A stretch of 7,544 nucleotides of DNA from Candidatus Altimarinota bacterium (GTDB lineage Bacteria; Patescibacteriota; Gracilibacteria; JAHISY01), in contig JAGLJE010000048.1 of NCBI GenBank assembly GCA_023142645.1, positions 1 to 7,544 of the forward strand. Reading direction: 5' to 3'. This document shows, piece by piece, positions 1-4,905 of this stretch. The notes below the pieces were generated by a model. The model was not told the DNA's origin. It saw only the letters and a program-made list of their open reading frames with translations, and made no database searches. Made by a program: the position numbers and the translations under genes. Positions within the stretch are counted from its first letter, which is position 1; every line of letters starts with the position of its first letter.

Positions 1-115
1 CTCAACACTCCATTTTCGTCCAAAGTTTTTTCCACCCCTTCTAATAGTCCATACTCGTACTTTTGCTCCCTCGAAATTCTCAACACTCCATTTTCGTCCA
101 AAGTTTTTTCCACCC
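1..115 (-). repeat. Exact 37-base direct repeat inside the repeat protein gene
   Basis: Positions 1-37 and 79-115 are identical, with a 78-base period (26 codons, in frame). Both encode VEKTLDENGVL plus flanking bases. The bases between the copies and beyond copy 2 are not repeated. Identity this strong in a protein with otherwise diverged units points to recent duplication or gene conversion, and the array probably continues past the left edge. Confidence 0.9.
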
Positions 116-548
116 TTTTTGATATGTTTCCATTTCTTCTGAATTCATCGATTCTTTCATTTGAGATTTTTGATGTCGATTTGTCAAAGACTCTTTCAAC
201 ATTATGGAAACATACCCCTTTGTTGCGCCACCAGTGTATTCGTTCTCCCGAAATTTTCAAGTTCCCATTTTCATCCGGATATCTATCTACACACACGATA
301 TTCTTCCCATTTTTTTGATACCAGTCTCTTCCCTCGCACACTAAAATTTCTTGTTCCACAAGTTTTTTGAGTGCTTCTTCTATTTCTTTAGGATCTTTTA
401 TATTCAAAAGAGACTCCGCGATTTTTGGAAGAGAACACCCAAAAACCTGCTTTTCAAATACAGCAAAGGCACCTTTGAATAATTTTCTCACTGATTCTTT
501 TAGTCCACTTTTGGTCTCCTTTTTGGAAATTAGTTCTTTTTTGTCCAT
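1..548 (-). CDS. Tandem-repeat protein with N-terminal winged-helix-like segment (3' end off window)
   Basis: I do not recognise this family. Reading the minus strand from the ATG at 548 gives 182 open codons with no stop before the left edge, so the gene is partial. Residues about 20-75 (FGCSLPKIAESL, then EIEEALKKLVEQEILV, then GRDWYQ) have the helix-helix-strand look of a winged helix. From residue 87 the protein becomes tandem repeats: units start at V87, V117, V146 and V172 (30, 29 and 26 residues apart) around a core of V[DE][RK]..DENG.L.IS.E, loosely like MORN-variant repeats. Two of the units share an exact 37-base DNA repeat. Ten of 12 arginine codons are AGA/AGG, against 1 of 13 in ilvE, which suggests foreign origin. 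A promoter-like pair lies just upstream (578-605). An in-frame ATG at 629 would add 27 residues (MNKKYRKKLTNIFQW...); an in-frame TGA stops anything longer. I prefer 548 because the promoter would otherwise lie inside the gene. Coding status is fairly sure; function is unknown. Confidence 0.72.
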   Translation of the reverse strand, partial: MDKKELISKKETKSGLKESVRKLFKGAFAVFEKQVFGCSLPKIAESLLNIKDPKEIEEALKKLVEQEILVCEGRDWYQKNGKNIVCVDRYPDENGNLKISGERIHWWRNKGVCFHNVERVFDKSTSKISNERIDEFRRNGNISKRVEKTLDENGVLRISREQKYEYGLLEGVEKTLDENGVL

Positions 549-577
549 AATTTTTGGGATTAAATAAAGAAGAGGGT

Positions 578-605
578 ATTTTACCCATTGAAAGATGTTT
601 GTCAA
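578..605 (-). promoter_or_regulatory. Sigma-70-type promoter for the repeat protein
   Basis: Read on the minus strand, a perfect TTGACA (605-600) is followed after 16 bases by TAAAAT (583-578). Transcription would start near 571, leaving a leader of about 23 bases before the ATG at 548. The leader has no Shine-Dalgarno-like AGGAGG segment. The -10 overlaps a small GGGTA/TACCC inverted repeat (574-586) that could be an operator, but this is only 5 base pairs. If the gene instead starts at 629, this match would be coincidental. Confidence 0.5.
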
Positions 606-767
606 TTTTTTTCGGTACTTTTTATTCATCTTTTCAAGCCACCCTCAAAATACTTCAAACTCTCTTTTTCGCTAAAAAAAACTTTATCACTATGTCTTCT
701 CAGTCTCACTCCTCCCCCGCAAAATCCCCCCAAACTTTCAGCTGATCTTTTTTGGGATGGGTGGGTT
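606..767. other. Pyrimidine-rich spacer, no gene seen
   Basis: This stretch is rich in C and T on the plus strand, with runs such as CTCCTCCCCC and ATCCCCCC. A 91-codon minus-strand frame crosses it (901-626), but it starts inside the inverted repeat at 768-887 and has low-complexity content, so I do not call it a gene. An in-frame upstream ATG (629) of the neighbouring repeat protein falls at its left end. I see no RNA gene here. Confidence 0.5.
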
Positions 768-887
768 GTCTGAACCACTGAAATACACATGAATACACTG
801 ATGCACACTGAACACTGAAATCTCACTGAGGTTATTTTCAGTGTCCAGTGAAATTCATGTGCTTTCAGTGCTTTCAGTGGTTCAGAC
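768..887. repeat. 120-base nested inverted repeat (interspersed palindromic element)
   Basis: The outer arms are perfect over 16 bases: GTCTGAACCACTGAAA at 768-783 and its complement at 872-887. Inside are two further perfect 9-base pairs in the right nesting order: CACATGAAT (786-794) with 853-861, and ACACTGAAA (812-820) with 836-844, closing on a 15-base loop. The left half carries repeated CACTGA words and the right half TTCAGTG words, so the whole can fold as one long hairpin or cruciform. It is not followed by a T-run and is not a simple terminator. No transposase is present, so if mobile it would act in trans, like a MITE or REP element. From memory, CACTGA-rich elements of this type occur scattered in environmental bacterial genomes. 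Confidence 0.85.
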
Positions 888-935
888 GAGATAGAAGCCA
901 CATGCTTGAAAATTCAAGTAAACCAGAAAGAAAAG

Positions 936-999
936 AATCATGAAAATCTGGTAATCAGGTGAATCAAGATTCAGACAACCCGGTAATCATGATTCAGAC
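936..999 (+). repeat. TTCAGAC-ended direct repeats upstream of hicB
   Basis: Positions 936-976 form a 41-base unit (AATCATGAAAATCTGG... ending GATTCAGAC). It matches 1366-1406 on the other side of hicB in the same orientation at 34 of 41 positions by my hand alignment, without gaps. A half-length copy (GGTAATCATGATTCAGAC) follows at 982-999, so GATTCAGAC occurs twice 23 bases apart. An AT-rich perfect inverted repeat CTTGAA/TTCAAG lies just before, at 905-918. Confidence 0.75.
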
Positions 1000-1003
1000 G
1001 ATT

Positions 1004-1031
1004 TTGAAAACAAACTATTCAAGACTAAAAT
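1004..1031 (+). promoter_or_regulatory. Promoter of hicB, probably giving a leaderless mRNA
   Basis: TTGAAA (1004-1009), a 16-base spacer and TAAAAT (1026-1031) form a good sigma-70-type pair. The hicB ATG begins 7 bases after the last base of the -10, where transcription itself should start. An in-frame TAA lies inside the -10 box, so no longer start is possible in this frame. Confidence 0.5.
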
Positions 1032-1037
1032 GAAGCT

Positions 1038-1256
1038 ATGAAAACTAAGAAATTTTTCACTTCTGTTGTGTTTCGTGGGGAAAAAATGTGGGTAGCTCGC
1101 TGCGTTGAGTTGGGGGTGGTCAGCCAGGGCAAAACTCCATCCGAAGCCAAAAAGAACTTACAAGAAGCAGTTGAGCTTTATCTTGAAGAGATGGAAGAAA
1201 CCCCAGCCTTTTTTCAAAACCCCAAAATCGAAACTTTCTCAACAACTCTTGCATGA
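1038..1256 (+). CDS. hicB: Solitary HicB-family antitoxin-like protein
   Basis: This 72-residue protein has the compact HicB (UPF0150) fold signature: an N-terminal strand (FFTSVVFRGEKMWVARC), the ELGVVSQGKTPSEAKKNLQEAVELYLEE core with its conserved G-x-VSQGxTxxEAxxNLxEAxELYLE pattern at about residues 25-51, and a short tail. In HicAB pairs HicB binds and neutralises the HicA mRNA-cutting toxin. Here it lacks the C-terminal DNA-binding extension of longer HicB proteins, and no HicA-like frame (about 60 residues, with a G-S-H motif) is found between 549 and 1448, so it appears to be alone. The ATG is forced by an in-frame TAA 12 bases upstream. There is no Shine-Dalgarno sequence, and the promoter suggests a leaderless mRNA. 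The stop is TGA. The gene sits between two copies of a 41-base repeat, which suggests arrival or maintenance as a repeat-flanked cassette. Family assignment is good; toxin-antitoxin activity is doubtful without a partner. Confidence 0.85.
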   Translation: MKTKKFFTSVVFRGEKMWVARCVELGVVSQGKTPSEAKKNLQEAVELYLEEMEETPAFFQNPKIETFSTTLA

Positions 1257-1274
1257 AACGAAAAACACTTTTTT

Positions 1275-1406
1275 GTCTTGAGCCATGATTTGCTTGATTA
1301 CAGGATTAACAAGATTCTTTTCTTTTTGCTCGATACGAAATTTTTAGCAGGTGATTTCTATTTTAAATCATGGAAATCTTTTAATCAGGGAAATCATGGT
1401 TCAGAC
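1275..1406. repeat. 132-base imperfect inverted-repeat element upstream of ilvE
   Basis: The left end GTCTTGAGCCATGATTT (1275-1291) is a near-exact complement of the right end AAATCATGGTTCAGAC (1391-1406). Further in, GATTAACAAGATT (1303-1315) pairs with AATCTTTTAATC (1375-1386) with one base extra. The middle (about 1320-1365) is AT-rich and unpaired. The right arm (1366-1406) is the second copy of the 41-base direct repeat found at 936-976. The element ends 42 bases before the ilvE start, so its insertion may have shaped or displaced that promoter. I see no coding sequence in 1257-1448. Confidence 0.75.
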
Positions 1407-1436
1407 AATTAAAATTTAGTTTTTCCCAACAACTGT

Positions 1437-1442
1437 TAAAAT
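1437..1442 (+). promoter_or_regulatory. -10 box of ilvE, probably giving a leaderless mRNA
   Basis: TAAAAT sits with exactly 6 bases (TCCCGC) between it and the ATG, the same geometry as at hicB. An in-frame TAA inside the box excludes a longer start. No convincing -35 is seen (TTTAGT at 1415-1420 is the best at 16-base spacing). There is no Shine-Dalgarno sequence. Confidence 0.4.
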
Positions 1443-1448
1443 TCCCGC

Positions 1449-2375
1449 ATGCCTAAACTTCCGAAAGCATCCTTTCAAACGACCGAGAAAATCTGGATGA
1501 ATGGTCGGATGATCGATTGGCAAAATGCGAATGTCCATGTTCTCTCACACGCGCTGCATTATGGTTCAGGCGTTTTTGAGGGGGTTCGTTTTTATGAAAC
1601 ATCAAAAGGCTCCGCTATCTTTCGGCTGAAGGAGCATACTGCTCGCCTCTTTTATTCCGCGAAATCGCTTGCGATGAAAGTTCCTTTTTCTCAAAAAGAA
1701 ATTTCCGCAGCAATCTGCAAAACCGTCCGTGTGAATAAAATTTCGAGCGGCTACATCCGCCCGCTTGCGTTTTTCGATTACGGCAAAATGGGACTGAATC
1801 CGATTGGCGCGCCGGTTTCTGTTGTCATCGCCTGTTGGCCGTGGGGTTCGTATCTCGGTGGGAAGCCGATTCGCGTGAAGACCTCGAAGCTCATCCGCCT
1901 ACATCCCGATTCTGTCGTCGCTGATGCGAAAGTTTGCGGGCATTACATCAATTCCATCCTCGCCTCACTTGAGATTAAAAAGGCGAAATTCGACGAGGCG
2001 CTCTTTCTCGATCATCGCGGTTTCGTGGCGGAGGGACCGGGCGAGAATATTTTCTTTCTCAAGAAGGGTGTGCTCCACACTCCGAAACTCGGTTCAATTC
2101 TCGCGGGGATTACGCGTGATTCGATTGTTGAAATCGCGAAAGATTTCGGTATTCCCACAAAAGAGGGAAACTATCGGCTGAAAGATTTGTATTCCGCAGA
2201 GGAATTATTTTTTACCGGTACGGCTGCCGAAGTTCAGCCGATTGGTTCGCTTGATTCCAAAAAAATTGGCGATGGGAGGGTCGGACTAATTACTGCAAAA
2301 CTTCGCGAAACTTATCTCGCGGCAGTAGCGGGAAAAATTCCGAAATATAAAAAGTGGCTGACTCTCGTGAAGTAG
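1449..2375 (+). CDS. ilvE: Branched-chain amino acid aminotransferase (fold-type IV PLP enzyme)
   Basis: The cytoplasmic enzyme transfers the amino group between glutamate and the 2-keto acids of leucine, isoleucine and valine. The 308-residue length is typical of bacterial IlvE. Visible marks are KIWMNGRMIDWQNANVHVLSHALHYGSGVFEG (quoted in parts: KIWMNGRMIDW at 14-24, HALHYGSGVFEGVR at 34-47), the PLP-binding lysine K161 in DAKVCGHYINSILA, the EGPGEN motif at 195-200 whose glutamate supports the pyridine nitrogen, GITRDSIVEIA at 220-230, and the phosphate-binding TGTAAEV at 256-262. Every key residue of the class is present, so it should be active. D-amino-acid aminotransferase and aminodeoxychorismate lyase are relatives, but the length and HYGSGVFEG block favour the branched-chain group. 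It has no other ilv/leu genes beside it, so in a reduced genome it may serve salvage or degradation rather than full synthesis. It is 51 bases upstream of the next gene, possibly co-transcribed. Confidence 0.93.
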   Translation: MPKLPKASFQTTEKIWMNGRMIDWQNANVHVLSHALHYGSGVFEGVRFYETSKGSAIFRLKEHTARLFYSAKSLAMKVPFSQKEISAAICKTVRVNKISSGYIRPLAFFDYGKMGLNPIGAPVSVVIACWPWGSYLGGKPIRVKTSKLIRLHPDSVVADAKVCGHYINSILASLEIKKAKFDEALFLDHRGFVAEGPGENIFFLKKGVLHTPKLGSILAGITRDSIVEIAKDFGIPTKEGNYRLKDLYSAEELFFTGTAAEVQPIGSLDSKKIGDGRVGLITAKLRETYLAAVAGKIPKYKKWLTLVK

Positions 2376-2388
2376 TTTGCAGTTTTTA

Positions 2389-2420
2389 GCCAGCAGCTGG
2401 CAAAATGTTTCCGGTAAATT
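2389..2420 (+). promoter_or_regulatory. Short palindrome and possible -10 box before the PKD-7TM gene
   Basis: GCCAGC (2389-2394) and GCTGGC (2396-2401) form an inverted repeat around one base, with a T-run before it and an A-run after it, the wrong order for a plus-strand terminator of ilvE. It could act as an operator or be a remnant of a dispersed repeat. Next, TAAATT (2415-2420) is followed by 6 bases and then the TTG start at 2427, repeating the spacing seen at hicB and ilvE. No -35 is evident, so this is weak. Confidence 0.3.
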
Positions 2421-2426
2421 TCAAAC

Positions 2427-3971
2427 TTGCTCCAAAAAATCATTTCTCGACTACTGCTTGGAATCTTCGCGTTTGTTTTTTGCTTTCCGGCTTTCGCTGT
2501 TTCCGAAATCGAAAATTCCAAGTCGGCAGCAATGAAACTGCAGGCGGTGATTTCCGCGCGGGAGGCGGTGGCAGCCGAAACAGAAATCGGCTTCTCAGCT
2601 GCCTACTCATTCAATCCTTTTCCTGAACGACCGGAGGTTTTCAGCTGGAATTTCGGGGACGGTTCGATGGCAACGGGTGAAGAAGTTATCCACATTTTTC
2701 GCGAGGCGGGTATTTACGAAGTTCGGCTCACGATGCGAGTCGGCAGTGAGTCGGACGAGATGAGTTTCCCACTTCTTGTTTTCGAAAAAAGTATTCTCTT
2801 GCTTACTGATAGCACTGCACGCGAATCCAAGATTGCGATGCTGGCGAAAACTGCACGCGAGCAAAATATTTTTCTTGATACTGCATGGGGAGTTGGTAAT
2901 CATGCCGGTTTTTTCGCGGAGGAGAATGCGATTGCAGCTGCATTGCAAGAAAAATTCGAAACTCTTTGTGAAACAGATTTGATTATTCTTTGGACCCGCG
3001 GTGAAGACGGACTCATCGGTCTCGCGAGCTTCGCGCAAAAATTGAATCCCCCGCTCGACTTTTCTTCGAAAGAAATCGTGGCGATTACAGGCGGCAGTCT
3101 TGATTCGTTCGCACGGATTGCTCGTGGAAGTTTTGCCACACTGCAGCCCCGCGAGATTCTTCTCACTCGGTCGGACGCGCTGAGAGACACCGTGCTTACA
3201 GAAAATCCGGCAGAATTGTCCGCCGTACTTGAACAGCAGGCGATTCCTTTTCGTACGATTGATTCCGGTCTTGAAAAATTCAGCTTCACAGCTCCCCTCT
3301 CTTTCCTCGTGAATTACCTCGTTTCCGAAGGAATTCCGTCCTCCGTGATTCTCCTCGTTTTAATGCTGCCAGTGATCGCTACTTTCGTTGCCTTTCTCAA
3401 ACAAGTTGTCGGTATCACTACTTTCGGCGTTTACACTCCTTCCGTGCTCACTCTCTCTTTCCTCGCGATCGGGCTGAAGCTCGGCATCATAGTGCTCTTC
3501 GTTGTTGTTGCCGCTTCAATTCTCATTCGAAAAATTCTCTCTCGTTATCGACTGGCCTACACTCCGCGATTGGCAATCGTGCTCACCTTCGTTTCGTTCG
3601 CGATTTTCGGCGCGATTGTTTTACTCACATGGCTTGCACCTTTCGGAGAATATTTTCGAATGGCAGATCTCATCGCCGCCTCTATCTTTCCGATGTTGAT
3701 AATGAGCACCCTCGCGGAAAAATTCGTCTCCATTCAAACCGAGAAAGGTGCACGTTCCGCGATTCGAATGTTCACCGAGCTGCTTCTCGTTTCGCTCGCC
3801 TGCTATCTCATCGTGGGTGAGTGGGGTTACTTCCAAACCCTGATGCTTGCTTATCCAGAGATTATTTTTCTCTTTCTTCTCGCGGATGTGATTCTCGGAA
3901 AATTCACTGGCTTGCGAATCACGGAATATATTCGTTTTCGAGAAGTTATCAAAAGAGCGGAAGAGGAATAA
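2427..3971 (+). CDS. Signal peptide / PKD domain / 7TM (7TM_transglut-like) membrane protein
   Basis: The 514-residue protein starts at TTG; an in-frame TAA at 2415 leaves no ATG, and the TTG start yields a clean signal peptide (hydrophobic 9-20, PAFA|V cleavage near 24). Residues about 40-119 form a PKD beta-sandwich with the hallmark WNFGDGS at 74-80 and a later AGIYEVRLT strand. Residues 120-285 look like an alternating alpha/beta domain (KSILLLTDSTARESK, TDLIILWTRGEDG, KEIVAITGGSLDS). Residues about 304-490 hold seven hydrophobic segments, with VAFLKQVVGITTFGVYTPS (322-340) matching what I remember of the 7TM_transglut family (Pfam PF14402, UUP1-type proteins). Those relatives usually carry an inactive transglutaminase domain outside the membrane; here PKD plus an alpha/beta domain takes that place. 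The biochemical role is unknown; sensing or cell-envelope work is plausible. The topology puts the PKD and alpha/beta parts outside the cytoplasm. The gene converges on the HTH gene, with 29 bases between. Confidence 0.85.
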   Translation: MLQKIISRLLLGIFAFVFCFPAFAVSEIENSKSAAMKLQAVISAREAVAAETEIGFSAAYSFNPFPERPEVFSWNFGDGSMATGEEVIHIFREAGIYEVRLTMRVGSESDEMSFPLLVFEKSILLLTDSTARESKIAMLAKTAREQNIFLDTAWGVGNHAGFFAEENAIAAALQEKFETLCETDLIILWTRGEDGLIGLASFAQKLNPPLDFSSKEIVAITGGSLDSFARIARGSFATLQPREILLTRSDALRDTVLTENPAELSAVLEQQAIPFRTIDSGLEKFSFTAPLSFLVNYLVSEGIPSSVILLVLMLPVIATFVAFLKQVVGITTFGVYTPSVLTLSFLAIGLKLGIIVLFVVVAASILIRKILSRYRLAYTPRLAIVLTFVSFAIFGAIVLLTWLAPFGEYFRMADLIAASIFPMLIMSTLAEKFVSIQTEKGARSAIRMFTELLLVSLACYLIVGEWGYFQTLMLAYPEIIFLFLLADVILGKFTGLRITEYIRFREVIKRAEEE

Positions 3972-3976
3972 TCATA

Positions 3977-4010
3977 GAACACATAACATGGAGCATATAA
4001 CTATGTGTTC
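3977..4010. repeat. Inverted repeat between convergent genes
   Basis: GAACACATA (3977-3985) and its complement (4002-4010) flank a 16-base loop. An alternative pairing CATGGA (3987-3992) with TCCATG (4009-4014) competes with it. The right arm overlaps the stop codon of the minus-strand HTH gene. No T-run follows on either strand, so it is at best a weak or factor-dependent terminator. Similar words (GGAACATGAAACACATAGCA) lie on the other side of that gene at 4616-4642. Confidence 0.5.
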
Positions 4011-4561
4011 CATGCCAAGAATCCGAACACTCCTGCCACGATCGTTGCTGTGATTGCAATTCCCAAAAAAACCCATCCCTTCAAAATTGCTGTGATGAGT
4101 TTTTCTTTCAGTCGCGAAGTTTCACCGACCATCACTTCTTCCTTCTGCTTGTGTTCGAGCAGCGGTACTGAATTTTTCAGCTGCGCTTCCAGTTGTCCCA
4201 CGCGGAAACTCGCCGCTTCGAGTTTTTCCTGCTTTTGTTTCAAATCTTTGTTTGCTTCCTCGTAAAGTTCGCGGAAAACTTTTTCTTCCACATTCTCGGT
4301 CGTTACCTCTACCGCTTCCGCTGCGACCGGTTCGGTTTTCCCTTTTGAAGAAGTTTTTCTTTTGGCAAATGTTTTTTCCGGTAGCGAATGTTTCGCGATT
4401 TTCTCTAGGTCTTTCGCATGGATGAGAATTTTGCGATCGGCAGATAGCTTTACTCTTAACTTTCCTCGCTTCGTGTAGCGATCGAGTGTGCGAGTCGAGA
4501 CTCCCAAAAGCTTGGCGGCTTCTTCGCGGGTGGTAGTGAAAAAATCTTTTTTAGAGTGCAT
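4001..4561 (-). CDS. Tail-anchored helix-turn-helix protein with coiled coil
   Basis: This 186-residue protein has three parts. Residues about 9-57 form a MerR/excisionase-type DNA-binding domain (TTREEAAKLLGVSTRTLDRYTKRGKL is the two-helix and wing pattern, at 10-35, with DLEKIAK closing it). Residues 60-90 are a basic then Ala/Glu/Val-rich linker. Residues about 90-156 are charged heptad-like sequence (EEKVFRELYEEANKDLKQKQ...), a likely coiled coil for dimerisation. A single hydrophobic helix (GWVFLGIAITATIVAGVFGFLAW, 162-184) ends two residues before the C terminus, so the protein should be membrane-anchored with its HTH in the cytoplasm. Function is unknown: it could be a membrane-tethered regulator or a chromosome/partition tether. 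It is transcribed alone from its own promoter (4581-4609) and converges with the PKD-7TM gene. Coding and architecture are well supported; the name of the HTH subfamily is less certain. Confidence 0.88.
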   Translation of the reverse strand: MHSKKDFFTTTREEAAKLLGVSTRTLDRYTKRGKLRVKLSADRKILIHAKDLEKIAKHSLPEKTFAKRKTSSKGKTEPVAAEAVEVTTENVEEKVFRELYEEANKDLKQKQEKLEAASFRVGQLEAQLKNSVPLLEHKQKEEVMVGETSRLKEKLITAILKGWVFLGIAITATIVAGVFGFLAWNT

Positions 4562-4580
4562 GCAAAAATCTATTTTTTAA

Positions 4581-4609
4581 ATTGTAGCGGGAGGGAGAGG
4601 AATGTTCAA
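4581..4609 (-). promoter_or_regulatory. Promoter of the tail-anchored HTH gene
   Basis: On the minus strand TTGAAC (4609-4604), a 17-base spacer and TACAAT (4586-4581) give a good sigma-70-type pair. The start would be near 4574, leaving a leader of only about 12 bases with no Shine-Dalgarno sequence before the ATG at 4561. Confidence 0.5.
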
Positions 4610-4710
4610 TTGTGCGGAACATGAAACACATAGCATAGAACAAGTTCGAGATTAGGAAGAAAAACGACATGAGAAAATATTTGAAAGAGTGTTGAATTCA
4701 TAGAGACGAG

Positions 4711-4754
4711 ATTTTTTTGTAGAGACGCATTGCAATGCGTCTCTACAAAAAAAT
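4711..4754. repeat. Perfect 44-base palindrome (GTAGAGACGC... family)
   Basis: Arms 4711-4732 and 4733-4754 are exact complements with no spacer: ATTTTTTT then GTAGAGACGCATTG, mirrored. The GC-rich core is a 28-base palindrome. The T-run precedes and the A-run follows the stem on both strands, opposite to a rho-independent terminator. From memory, GTAGAGACGC...GCGTCTCTAC palindromes are dispersed in many bacterial phyla, so this is probably a mobile or recombination-spread repeat. A partial echo (TAGAGACGAG) lies just before it at 4701-4710. Confidence 0.9.
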
Positions 4755-4837
4755 CACCATAATTATGCTGACGGAAACCGGGTTGGATATTGGACAGTGG
4801 ATGCTTGCCAACCAGCTGTTAGCTGAAATTCTTATCG

Positions 4838-4855
4838 TCTGAATTATGATTCAGA
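4838..4855. repeat. Small stem-loop of the TTCAGA repeat family
   Basis: TCTGAAT (4838-4844), loop TATG, ATTCAGA (4849-4855) is a perfect 7-base-pair stem; with the preceding G it reads GTCTGAAT, the end word of the repeats at 768-1406. It lies 50 bases after the stop of the VirB6-like gene and has no T-run on the minus strand, so I do not call it a terminator. The rest of 4562-4905 holds the promoter, the 44-base palindrome and no gene that I can see. Confidence 0.5.
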
Positions 4856-4905
4856 TAAACTGTAAACTTCTAATTCAAGCTTGGAAATTGAGATTGTGAA
4901 AAGCT

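Noticed and set aside
626..901. 91-codon minus-strand frame
   Set aside because: It starts within the inverted repeat 768-887, its sequence follows the repeat words, and no domain or ribosome binding site supports it.
959..999. Start of a CRISPR array (GATTCAGAC twice, 23 bases apart)
   Set aside because: There are only two short copies, no regular spacers, and the word belongs to a dispersed palindromic repeat family.
1257..1275. Terminator of hicB (CGAAAAA, CAC, TTTTTTG)
   Set aside because: The stem is almost all A-T pairs and too weak to call; it may end transcription only inefficiently.
1257..1448. HicA toxin gene or remnant
   Set aside because: No frame of suitable length or motif is present; the interval is filled by an inverted-repeat element.
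2607..3038. 143-codon minus-strand frame
   Set aside because: It is antisense to the PKD and alpha/beta domains, which have clear family motifs on the plus strand.
4711..4754. Intrinsic terminator for the VirB6-like gene
   Set aside because: The stem is excellent, but the A-run lies downstream and the T-run upstream on both strands, the reverse of a terminator.
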